From positions 5,001-53,682 of the forward strand of contig JAHBMJ010005880.1 of NCBI GenBank assembly GCA_018398765.1: 48,682 nucleotides of DNA, written 5' to 3'. This document shows, one piece after another, positions 32,935 through 44,533 of this stretch. Every line of letters begins with the position of its first letter. Position 1 is the first letter of the stretch. A program made the translations under genes and the position numbers. Source of the DNA: Chromera velia. Its lineage: Eukaryota; Sar; Chromeraceae. The notes below the pieces were generated by a model, which was given only the letters and a program-made list of their open reading frames with translations, had not been told where the DNA came from and made no database searches.

Positions 32935-33360
32935 TCTTATTGGCACTCTGTTCAGCCGCGGAATTAAATTTTCGGCTTGGCTTGTGTGGCGTTTTATTGG
33001 CACCCTGCTGAGCCAAAAGTTTTCGGATCGGCATGTGGGACCTTTTTTTGGTACCCTGCTGAGCCAAGAATTTTCGGATCGACTTATGTGACGTTTTATT
33101 GGCACCCTACTGAGCCAAAAGTTTTCGGATCGGCATGTGGGACTTTTTATTGGCACTCTGCTGAGCAAAAAATTTTTGGGTCGGCTTATGTGGTGTTTTA
33201 TTGGCACCCTGCTGAGCCAAAGATTTTCGGATCGGCATGTAGAACTTTTTATTGGCACTCTGCTGAGCCAAAAATTTTTAGGTTGGCTTATGAGACCTCC
33301 CTTCAACACCCTGTTGAGCTAAAAATTTTCGAATCGGCTTTTGGGATCTCTCTCTAACAC
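32935..33360. repeat. 51-bp tandem satellite, about eight copies
   Basis: GAGCC-containing landmarks recur at 33010, 33061, 33112, 33163, 33214, 33265 and 33316, exactly 51 bp apart, with a diverged copy before 33010 and a decayed one after 33360. Copies alternate between GCATGTGGGAC-type and CTTATGTGRCG-type, so the higher-order unit is 102 bp. Because 51 is divisible by three, frames stay open on both strands: plus 32977-33357 (FYWHPAEPKVFGSA repeats) and minus 32878-33309 (FWLSRVPIK repeats). A (TA)n run lies just upstream at about 32834-32852. Confidence 0.9.
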
Positions 33361-33375
33361 CCAGGCAAATTACAA

Positions 33376-34112
33376 TTCCTATGTTGTTTTTCATCAATGT
33401 ATGTAGATGTATGTTGCGGAAAACAAATCTCAGGAAATCTGGTTATTGGGGACCAGAAAGAATTCATGCGCGCACGCCGAGCGATAAAGAAAGCGCGAGG
33501 CGGGACCAGAAAGAATTCATGCACGCACGCCGAGCGATAAAGAAAGCGCAAGGCGACGTCAGGCAATAAGCACCGCGCGCACATGCAGAGCGCTCATGCA
33601 GTTTGCAATGCATGCATGAATACATGGAAAAAGAAATACCACAGAAGTGAGTTCACACAAAACGGAATAACACAGAGACAGAACAGACATCAGAAAGACG
33701 GACACAGCAAATACAGAGGTGACATGCATTTAAGTGGACCGATACAGATGAATACCGTATTATATGCACAACGCGTGTACGCATACCGTCTGACTGACCG
33801 ATCATATCTGTTCTGAGTAGCCAACCTGAAATCTCTCAATCTAGAAGGGGTTGAAAGATGAATGACCAGATGAACAGACCTTTGCGTAGATACACGTAAG
33901 TAGAAGTCGTAGTCCTATACGCTAGCCCTACGTATGCTCAACACTGGTGTTAAAACAATAAAACTTTTTTTAGGACAAGGAAAATCTTTATAATTCCGGT
34001 GTTGTTTTTCATCGATGCATGTTACCGAAAGCAAACCTCAGAAAATCCGATGTTAAAACAACAAAACTTTTTTTAGGACAACTTGAAGGAAATCTCTATA
34101 ATTCCGAGTTAC
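33376..34112. repeat. dispersed repeat copies in AT-rich DNA
   Basis: The block near 33380-33440 (TGTTGTTTTTCATCAATGTA, CAAATCTCAGGAAATC) recurs diverged at about 34000-34050 (TGTTGTTTTTCATCGATGCA, CAAACCTCAGAAAATC). Within the second region, GTTAAAACAAYAAAACTTTTTTTAGGA occurs at 33949 and 34052, 103 bp apart. This suggests a partly duplicated AT-rich element. Confidence 0.7.
33449..33557. repeat. 53-bp tandem duplication
   Basis: Two near-identical copies begin GACCAGAAAGAATTCATGC at 33451 and 33504. They differ at only a few positions, including G/A at CGCGCACG/CACGCACG. They encode nothing recognised. Confidence 0.85.
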
Positions 34113-34592
34113 ACTCTGTTAAAACCAAAAACATAAAATCTTATCATATCCTCCTATGACAAATCAATTAGACTGATTATTACAAATTGATCAATTAAGC
34201 ACTGATTATGATGGATTCACTTCATTATGAACTATTATAAACTTCATTCAAAAGTTTTATGGAGCATTATTAAGCATTATAAACGTCATGATCATGTAAA
34301 AACTATCATTTTCCTCCAACTAAAACTCTCCATCCTCTCCTAGACTCCCAGTAAGCCTTTTGAAAGCCGAACGGGGAAGTTTCGTATGAAAGCCTAGATG
34401 CAAACTCAGGCTACCAATATAAGCTCACTGCCTATAGCCTATAGGCCCTATACAATTTGCCATATGTACTTATATAAAAAATAATTCATTGCGTGATATT
34501 TTCTTAAAAACGTAAATTAAATAAAGCATGCATAATTAAAGCAACTTGGAAACCCAAGCCGCGAACATGTGCATGCAGGCTGATGCAGCTAG
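34110..34592. other. AT-rich intergenic DNA downstream of the Rav1-like gene
   Basis: AT-rich sequence without coding potential, directly 3' of the Rav1/DmX-like stop on the minus strand. It would contain that gene's 3' UTR and poly(A) signal, but no single signal is decisive. Confidence 0.5.
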
Positions 34593-36160
34593 CTATGTGC
34601 TCAGCCGTGTGAGGACGGCGCGTCCGTCTACCCCCGCAGTGACAAGATGGACCGGCGAGATCATCTGAGCCGCTGTGAGCACGGGAACCGTTGCACCCCG
34701 CCCGCCTCCCCAGAAGTTGCTGCCGAAGGCATTAAAAGCGCTCGCAGCTGGCCCGAAATTGAAATATCCCGGGATGTTCAAGCTGGCTGGCTGTGCGGCT
34801 GAGCCCCCACTTCCTAGACTGCTGTGTAGACGGGGTATGTCCAGTGTTAACTGCACAGAGTTGCCTGAGACGTCCCATACTCGCACCTGAAAGCAGCAGA
34901 AATAGAGAGAGACACAGTCCAGACGCATAGATAATGTCACGAAGGAGGGCACTCAGAAGTTTCCGACATCACTCTGCATCTTCGTTGCGTACTCCCACCT
35001 GTTTCTCACACAGAATTTCGTTCTCCGGACGGCCTCTCCATTGACTAGAGGACTCTGCATGCGATTCCTTTTGGCCCGTGTGCGTGCGTGCCCAGACAAC
35101 GTCCTCAGAAAGAGTACATTTGGAAAGAAACAAAACACAGAGACAGAGAGTTAACATGAAGGCAACTGACCGAGGAGTCTTCACCAACTGTCACGAGGGT
35201 GTTGTTCTCTTCCACGACGAACAGTTTGTGCACTCCCACTGTTCCGCCCTTCCCCCCCGACTGCGTGCCCGCACCCGAGGCTGCTGGTGCAGCCCCCGCA
35301 GCTGAGGAGGGCGGACCGTCGACCCCGAACGGGTCCAGTCCCCCCAGGGGCCCTATTCCCCACGCCCCCGCCGCCGCACTGCTCGAGGAGGAGGACGCAG
35401 AAGAAGACGACGTCACGCTGCCCGGGCCATGAGCCTGCCAACTCTCAACAACCGTGCTCTTGCGAAGATCTAGGATTCGCACCAGGCCACTGCGTCCACC
35501 CGCCACTACCGCCTGCCTGCTTTGAAAATTTGCAACACACGTCGCACCCCCTGCGTATCTCTCCCCAGCAGCTGCACTGCTGGATCGCGGTGCTGCCTTC
35601 CCCCCCGCCCCACTTGACTGACGCCCCGCCACACCCGACTTCACTGCGAATCCTCTATCATACGCCACCAATGCCTTCTTCCCCCCCGCCCCCCTCAACG
35701 TGTCCCATATACACAACGAGGCGTCCTCGTGAGGCCCCCCCTTTGCCAGAGAGTCATCCACAGGCCCCCCATCCCCGACAGACGCCAACAAAGTCCCTGC
35801 AGGACTGAGGAAAACAGCACCCCGACAATTCGACTCGTGGGCTCGGAATGTGAGCTCAGGCCCAAGCACAGCTGCCGAGCTAAGCCAGCCAGCTGAGTGT
35901 GACCCCTTCCCCCCCCCCTGGGAGAGGGAGTGGGGGACCAACCAGAGGTTGACGTTCCCCGATGAATACCCCGCAAGGAGGCGGTCCCCCCTCGTGCTCC
36001 ACTCAAGACAGAGGGGGAGCCCGAGGGCTTGGAGGACGTGAGAGAGCGAGTCCGTGTGGTCATCTAGAGTCCACACGGCGTGGGCGTGGGCGGTGTGCGG
36101 ATGGCTGTCGGGGTCTTCGTCTGCGTGGCCGCCCTCGTCTCGTCGTCGCCCCCTGCGCTC
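34593..36160 (-). other. C-terminal WD40 repeats of the Rav1-like protein
   Basis: Successive WD-type blades: LCLEWSTRGDRLLAGYSSGN with NLWLVP; RGAVFLSPAGTLLASVGDGG with LCIWDTL; ATCVANFQSRQAVVAGGRSG with VRILDLR; VHKLFVVEENNTLVTVGEDS with VRVWDVSG joined across the last splice (35171/34886); and HLVTAGVDGRAVLTRLST at the C-terminus. Long Ser/Ala/Gly insertions (poly-Ser near 35385) separate the blades. C-terminal WD repeats are the expected end of DmX-like proteins. Confidence 0.8.
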
Positions 36161-39100
36161 TGAGTGAGTTCGGTGTTTGGCTGCTTTTCTCTGAGAGTCC
36201 CCCATTCCTCTTCTGCTCGTGCTGCCTGCACTCTCGGAGACATCCTCTGATGCCGAGACGGAAGCGGCCGTCTCTGTGCTCGGAGCAGAGGCCCCGTTTG
36301 GGTTTCCTGACGGTGGGGCCAGTGCATTCGGAGCAGATGGGACTGTGTGGACAACTGCTGCTGAGGGGGGAGACGAAAGGGCAGAGGCGGCGGAATGATC
36401 CTCAGTCATGGGGGCCCCGGAAGAAGAGACGGTGCGGGCCGGAATGCTTCCACGTGTGCGGGCCATAGAGGCAACTGAGGGCTCCTGTGAGGCAGCCGTG
36501 CTGGTCTGGTCTGCCGTCACATCTCCGAGCCCCGGGGGGGCGTGAAAGGCAGCCTTCCCGCTGATGGGGCGGGCTTCCCTCAGGCCTTGGCCAGGTTTGA
36601 GGGTGAGGGCGGGGAGGGTCCCGAGAGGCTCGGGTTCCCCAAACGCCCAAAGGACTACACCCCCCGGGAGGACATCGGCAGACTGCCCCCCTGCTGCCTT
36701 CCCTGCGTGCAACCCCGCATCGTCGACTCCCCCTCTTTCTGGAGCATGCATTGCGGCATACACCGAGAGGGAAGGGTGGGGAGCTGCTGCCAGGACGGGG
36801 CGGTGGCGAAGTGTGTGAGGACCTGAAGTGATGGAGGAGGGGCGGATGGGTAGGCAGGCGAACTGCAGCTCTTGTTTCTTTTTCCTTCGGACGTGGAATG
36901 ACGCTCCGATTGCGGTTGTGGAGGGTGGGTGTTGTTGTTTCTGCTGCTGTGAGGGGACAGAGGTGGAACAAGGAAGGGAGAACAGACCCAGGTGACGTAG
37001 ACAAGCCCCATAGTCATTCAAAGGGGGAGGCGGCATGACGTGATTCGCATAACGGAGCGGTTCCGACCTAAGAATGAGTCGGGACATGGGCAAGGGGAGA
37101 GGAGCGAAGTCTATACGGCAGCATCCATCAAGAAGGAGTTCTCCGTGGAGGCTCATCCCGTCAGGAAGATGGGCGCGTCTGCCTTTTCCAAGAAGCAAAC
37201 CGTCATACAGACATGCTGCAGCACTCAGCAGTGCCTCTTTTTCGTACGTGGTTGCTCTAGTATCTAGGCGGTGAAGAACTGACGGCCAGTCGACACGATC
37301 CAGTTCATCATAAGCAGGCGGGCCCTGCTCGTGTGCAAGGACGGCCCTGTGCGCTGCTTGGAGGTCTTTCAAACCGGACGCACACGATGCTACCATCAAG
37401 CCCGACCAGCCAAAATGGCCCCTCACCCCGAGACTCCCACTCAACGGAGGGGGCTTCGACTTTTGTGCATCTTCGTCAAAAGAGGATCCTCTCCTGACCG
37501 TGGCAGGAGAGCCTACCCATGACTCCACTTCAGGACACGGCGAAATGTCAACACATATCGAGGTGATTGGATGTGCAGACGACGCAAGAACAACAGAGAA
37601 GGCGGGAAGGTTCTCGGGGCGGCGCACTGACACTCCCCCCCTTCGCGAAACAGAGCGGGCTGGATTCGCAGACGCTGACCGTGCGAACAAGACACGCAGG
37701 CGGCGGGTTGCCTCAAGGGGCCGCCACAGCCCCACCATGCCGACAGACGGGGACCCGGCGCCACAGGCAGCCGTGAGCAAATCGCCCATCACCTCTTCAA
37801 AGTGGCGGCGCCCAAATGGGTCTGGTGCCCCACCGGTGCCGACTGCATCTTCCTGCAATCCCGCCGCCATCAAAGAGCTCTCTGCCCCTGCTACCCCAAC
37901 CGAGATCGCCCCTGTAGGCCCCCCAGTCTCCTGCGCTCGCCCCCCTTCTCCCGCCTTGACTGTGTCCTCACCCTCGTGGGTACCCGCAGGAGGTGTGGCG
38001 ATGGCAGGGGACAGAGGCCAGGTGGGCAGTCTTGGCTGGAGGCACAGGACGGGGGCGAGGGCATCGCCCAGAGCGTCTTGCACGGGGCCTCCGTGCATCC
38101 CTCCTTGAATTGCCGCATGCACCTGGGGGGCCAGAAATCCGTGGAGGTACTTGTGGAGACTGCAGGCGAGACGGATCAGGGGGGCCGCAAGCGGCGGGGG
38201 GATCAGACTTTCCTCTCTGGGGCGGCTGCCCTCTGCACCCTCACCTGCACCCCCCAAGAGAGGGACGAGGACAGTGGCTGAGAGGGTACCTCGCAGGGCT
38301 AGGAGGACGCGGTCTAGACAGAAGAACGCGCAGGTCAATTGAAAGAAATGCCGCAACTGGGCTAGGCGTGCCTTTGCAGACAACCCCTTTCCTTTCTCTC
38401 CTCCTCCATTGGCCCTGGCTCTTGCTAGTACCCGTCCTTCCATTTCACTCGCAGCCTTCGGAGCGCTGTCTCCTAGGCTTGTGAGGAGACGGCGGGTCGA
38501 TGCGGCGACCCGACGATTAGGGCCCTTCTGTGAAGTCAGGGCTGTCCAGTTTCGCTTGTCTGGTGAGGAGGAGCGTGCAGGAGACGAGGGGCCCACCAGA
38601 TTCGTGGAGGCCGAAACAGGACGCGACCAGCGGGGCGTTCGGGGAGGCAGGGGGCGGCCTCTTTCGGGTGCGGGCAGAAGGGGGTGGAGGAAATGGCGGT
38701 GCAATTCTTCTGGCAGGCCCTTGCAGGAAAGGACGGGGATCTCTACTTCGTGCCGCCGCCTTGTGAAGGCAGACGCGTGCACATCGGGCCTGCTGGTGGC
38801 TGTGCTTTGGGCATGGGGCTGTGGCATCTCGCCTGAGTTGGAGACATAAGGGAATGCTGTGGTAAAGGAGGTAACGCCGTCAGTGACGACTCCAGCGAGC
38901 CCCCTCCATACGGAATCTTCCCATGCATCCTCTACTTCCCATAAAGGCAAACCTAAAAGACTCTGCTCGACCTCCCATGGGTCGACTCCTTCTCCCTTCC
39001 CCTTCCCCTTCCCTTTCTTCTTCCCTTGATCGACGTCTGAAAAACCCGAAACTTCAAATTCCATTCCCCCCAGACTTCCTGTCTCGCCCCGACCCTGTCT

Positions 39101-42100
39101 CCTCGTCTGGGGAGAGACTGTGAGCATTTTATTGATCAAAGAGAAAAAAACGCCCAAACGCCGAACCCTAGACCCCCCTTCTGATTTTTTAGAACCCCCC
39201 GCGACAGTCGCGGCCCCCGACGACGACACTGAGGGCTGGACGAACATTTTCGCCGCAGGGCACATCAGGTGGAGGCCCAAAATAACGGCACACACTGTCG
39301 CTATGGAGGTGCAATAAGTAGACGCGGAAGCTGGCTGGCCTGTCAGTCGGTCAGTGCACTTCTGCAATGATCTACCTAAGCTTGACAGTTGACTGACAGC
39401 TACAAAAAGAGGCAAAGAAGGGAGTGGCACAAATGCAGCAGATTCCAAAGCCGCAACCAAGAGGCTCACTGCCGCTTCCCCCGTGCGGAATGCTGGCCCC
39501 AGAAGTTCAGCATACGACAGACGGAACTCATTCTCGTCCCCCCCGCCCGAGTCCCCCTCCCCCTTTTCAATTGTACACACAGGCGTCTCCCAACTTCTCA
39601 CCCCGTCTGGACGCAAACGGACCGCCACGAAGGCTGACGGCCAATCGTGTCGTCCCTCTTTTCCGAAACGGGATGGGTCCTTTGAAGCCCCCCCGTCTCC
39701 CCCCACGCCGAACCTATCTGATGATGATGAAGAGGACGAGGCAGACCCCCCCTCTTGCCCCTCTCCCGTCATCACCTCTGCAAACACGGTGTCCCAGAGT
39801 GGAGGAATCAGCGGAGCGTGTCGATGGGATCCTAGAGACGTCGACAGGAGACCGTCCTCCTCCGGTTCTCCTTCGAATGCACTCGCGTGCCCCGGAAATG
39901 ACTCTTGCAGCTCTCTGTGAAGCCGCACCATCTGTTGGCCAAGCAAAAGAACCCCCGCCTCTCGCTCTCTTTCAAATCTTTCCTCCGGACTCACTGCACC
40001 CCCCCCAGAGACATCCGACTGTATTGACCACCGGACCCGGTTCCCACCCGCCGATACCGACTGGACCCCCCCTGGTACGGACAGTCTATTCGTGTCGCTT
40101 GTCTGACGACCCGCTGCTGCAGGCCGCTGCAGAACATTCTTCACACTCTCAATGAACCAGTCTGTTCCCCCCCCCTTAAAGGCCCCAGCCATTCTCCCAG
40201 CAACTGACGCACATGCAGTGAAGAGATCGATTCCTCTGTCCAATTCCCCCAGAGCCCCCCCGGCCATTTTGGCACTCACCCTCACACTCCGGTTGAGAGC
40301 GAGGGCCTCTGCAGACGCAAAACTGACCAACGACCTTCTCTCATCAGCAGCCAGACGACCAAAAAGGCCGCGAATCGGCATCTTCCAACTCATTCCCTCT
40401 GCACCTACCCCTAGTGCTGCTGCAAAAATGCGCACCCACGAGTCAAGGGTTTGGAAAGTGTCACTGGCTACCAGCTGCTGCTGTGAGAGAGGGGGCCCAG
40501 AAGTCAACATTACGGGCAACGGCGAGCCCTCCCACAGCGCCGCCCCCCCATGACAAGCTGAGACGGCGAGAAAGTGCGGAAGGTCAAAACACGCTCCAGA
40601 TTCTCCTGGTGTCTCACTTGCACTTTCTCCGCTCACAGCAGAAGACGAAAACTCAGACAGCGACAATGCTAGAGGAAGAGGAAGCCCTGCGGTGGCAAAA
40701 AACCGTGTGGCCAGCTGCCTCATCTGTCCCTGCAGACGGTCCAGTGAGGCTGATCCGTCGGTGGGGGACGCGGAGGTTTTGTTCTCAGGGGGAATGGAGA
40801 AAATTCTTTTCAGCAGGGACCTGCAACGATTGAGTGTTGCCTCATCGGCTCCACACTCTTCCCTGTCTGCCACAGCCACACCCCTCTCACTGGCGTGCTT
40901 GGCAAGTCTCTTGACTTGGAGAGATCCCAAAGCTACGGCAAGAACGTCAAGAGCAGAAGCCGACAGAGAAGCGTGGCGCAACGTTCTCTGATTGTATACA
41001 GGCACTCCCCCTGTCTGGGTCGTTGTCCCACTCCCAACCTGCCTGGCGGATCCATCAGATTCCTCCCCGAGGAGTCCGGGGGGGCAGAGCACCTCCAGCC
41101 CCTCAACGTACTTCCCCCTCAACCAATGGAGGAGGTGGAGCAGCCAGGGGTCCCTCCGGGAGGTGGCGAACGGAATCAGTTTATCATGCACAAAGGAGTC
41201 CAACAGACCCGCGGGCCGAGGAGGACACTCGGCGTCACACTCTTGTGGCCGTTCGGGATAGAACGTCTCGATCACTCGGGCAAGAAAGACAGCCAGAGAG
41301 GGATCGTCCATGTGACCAAAGCAAACGTCCAGGGCCGACTGCACACCCAACAGTCACGAGGTTGAACGAAGACTTGTTGAGTCAAATAATCATTCATTCA
41401 TTCATTCATTCGACGACGGGAAAACCGCTATGAAAACTCATGGCAGAAAGAGAACAAAAATACAGGGAAAGAAAAAAAAAGTCAACGGTGGAGGAGGTAT
41501 CCATCAGAAAACCGCATCACGATGTAACGTGGTGTTTCACTCTGTTTGGTCACAAACGAAAGGAAGGACCACAAACGAATGAGGCGGAGAGGGAGAAAGA
41601 AAAACGGGACGAAGCAAGGAATTCTGATTAAGACTAAAGATGCACACATACAAATGAGAGGACACTTGACTGCCTGCCTTGCCCCAAGCTTGTTCCACTT
41701 CGGGAAGATCCGATTGGACGGACAGGGAAAGAAGAAGGCAAGCACTCTCTAAAAATGCCTACCTACCTTGAAGTCTCTCCCGACAATAAAAAAAGCCACC
41801 GCCAAACGGAAGCGCCTCTGCTTGAGCAGCTGGAACGCGTTTTTGAGTGCAGCGCTCCTCCATCTGGGCTCTTTTTCGAACTCATGCTGGAGGAAGTCCA
41901 CCACTCTCATCTCGCCCTTTGCCTTGAACAGGGACATCAGGGGCTTCTTTCTGTTCAACGCAGCGTACCAAATCGAGACCTCCTCTGGCCTCCCCCCCCC
42001 CTGAGGGGACGAGAACTCATCCCTCGGCAAGCCCTCTGCCAACTGACGAATGGCGGCCTCCTGACGGAGCCAGAGCCCTACTCCCGTCTGCACACGCACA

Positions 42101-44489
42101 TACAAATAGAAATATGTATATATATATATATATATGATCATACCAACACACGGAAAACACAAAGACAGCCATTCCTGCTGATCCTGAGTCCCACCATACA
42201 GCCCCAAAGAAAGAACACTCAAAAAGAGAGGTCAGGAAACAAAAAGAACCAATCCACAGGCCCACCCTTCTAAGAGCTGTCCAGGAATACTTCCCCCCTG
42301 CTGCCTCCCTCACACAAGCTGAGAGGGCCTCGAAAGGGTCAAGTGCGTGGAGTGCCCAGCAGAGGTCTTCGGAGCTCAACAAGGCCGAGAACCCCTCGAC
42401 CTCTGCCCCCCCGATGTGGGCAGAATAGGCGAGTTGCAAATTTGTTGCCACCTCTACCGTCAAACCACCAACAGACCGAGTGTCAACGGCACCGTCAGTC
42501 ACGGAGACCTCTCCGAACAGACGGCTTTCAGATACAGTCATGTCATCCCCTTTATCCGTCGCCGCGTCGCCTAAATTGGCGTTCATTGAAGCGAATGACG
42601 ACGCGCCAAGAAAGGAAAAATTATACCGTGACCGCACTCGGTGCACAGAAGCATGAGCCATGCGGGAGAGAGATTGGGTGCGCATGAGAATACGACGGAA
42701 TCGCTCCCCACAAATATCTGCACCTGCCTGTGCGGTCGATACGGGTGCTGCTGCTGCTGTTGCTAAAACCGCGGGGTGATCGGAACCCTCGATAGGCGCT
42801 GAGAGGTCCCTGTCGGGGTCGACTGGAAGGATGCCGTCGGGAGGGAACTTGCTGGGCTGCTCGGAGAGGGACAGGGAGAGGAGGGCAATCAACTCTGTGC
42901 GCTCCTGTGGGGACAGATCCATCAATTGAAAGACGTAAGTCTGCAGTAGTTGGAGCCTCCTGTGTTGCATTGACTCCTTCTCTTCCTTCACTGCTCGACT
43001 TTCGTCGTCTTCCATCTCCTCTTCTTCCAATATTGCCTCTTCTCTCAAACCAGGGCTAACCTCTCCCTCTCCGTCTCTATCTTCGGAGCTGCTGCCCCTT
43101 GCCAGCCCCCCTTCGAACAAGGCATCCCCAGCCAACCATGCACGCAGACGGAGAATCTCCATCTGAGTCAGGGTGAAAGGGTCCTCCACCTCCTCTACAC
43201 CATTCACAAAACCCGTTTTCCCTTCCCCTCCCCCCTCCTTTTTCTCCTCTGCCCCCCCTGCTCCAACTCCAAACTCATCTGCTGGCCTAGATGCTGCCTC
43301 CTCCATAGTAGGTGAGGAAGGCTCTTTCACTGGAATCGGACCAACGCCTTCCCCTTCAGGGCTATCCCCTGTCAGGTCTGCCAAGAAGTCATCTCCAAGG
43401 TCAAAAGCATTCGAATCTCCAAAAAGTGCAGCAGCCGCCCCTCCCGTACCCCCCCCTCCCCCTCCCCCTCCACCGCTTGTCCCAAACCCCAGATCAAAGT
43501 CAAAGTCATCAAACCCCCCCCCTCCTCCTGCAAAAAGATCCTCAGCGCGAGACTGTTCTTGTTTACCCCCTGGCGCACTCTCTGCAGCCCCTCCGCTAAA
43601 CACTCCTTCCTTCTTTTCGGAAACCAAAAACAGATCTGCTGCCGACGGCATTGTCACCCGGCCCACTGCCACCCCTCCCTGAGCCTGCGCTTGCCGCTGG
43701 ATCTCGCGGTCCCTCGCCCCTGACAAAAGTCCCTCGCAGTCCAAACCAAGCAACGGAGGCAGGGCACGACCTGCGAGGGCTTCAAGGGGGGTGAAGGCAG
43801 GGGTGACAACTGGGGAGGCGTGTGCCTCCCTCACCCCTTCCAGAATCGCCAGTAGACGTTTCAGAATGGCGGCACCGATGAACACCCCTCCTCTCCTCGC
43901 ACAGGGCGGCGATGTGAGAAGTGTGAGGATGTTCTGAGGATGAAAAAGGGGTAGAGGTCCTGCACACAGTGCACACAGAGACAGAGGATGACAGTGAAAA
44001 GAGGGGCGTGGGAGGAGGAACCCAGTCGGGCAAACAGAAAGAAGATAGGGAGTTGAACGGTAGGGAGAGGACGAGAGAGAAGGGGGGGCGCAGGATTGGG
44101 CGAAAATCACCTTTGGTCATTGTAGCAAAAAAAAGACAGCTGACGTATCAAAGAGCAGTTGTTGTGCAGAATCCGTCGGGGATCGAAGCGCACATCTAAG
44201 CCGGTGAAGACGGGAAGGAAACGAAGGAATGAAAGGAATGAAGGTTTGTGACATGAAGTGAATGAAGTCCTGCTGTATCAGATGGCCCACTCACTCACGC
44301 ATATATCGACTGACTGACTGACTGACTGACTGCATCTCTGAAGAAGTCGGACAGCAGCCACTGGAAGCGACGCCGCAAATGGAGGTGGGGGAGGAGGTTG
44401 CTGCAGGGAGGAAAATAAAAGCATTGCACAGAAGGAAGGACGTGCTTACCCGTCTTATTGTTTTTTCGACCATCTTATTCGGTACCTCA

Positions 44490-44533
<44 letters not shown>

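Noticed and set aside
34953..35187. Additional exon between the last two Rav1-like exons
   Set aside because: The frames there are not WD-like, and exons 41338-35171 and 34886-34593 join directly in phase to give DSSVRVWDVSG.
39424..40155. Plus-strand 243-codon ORF
   Set aside because: Antisense to the large Rav1-like exon; the Pro/Arg-rich composition mirrors its Gly/Ala-rich coding strand.
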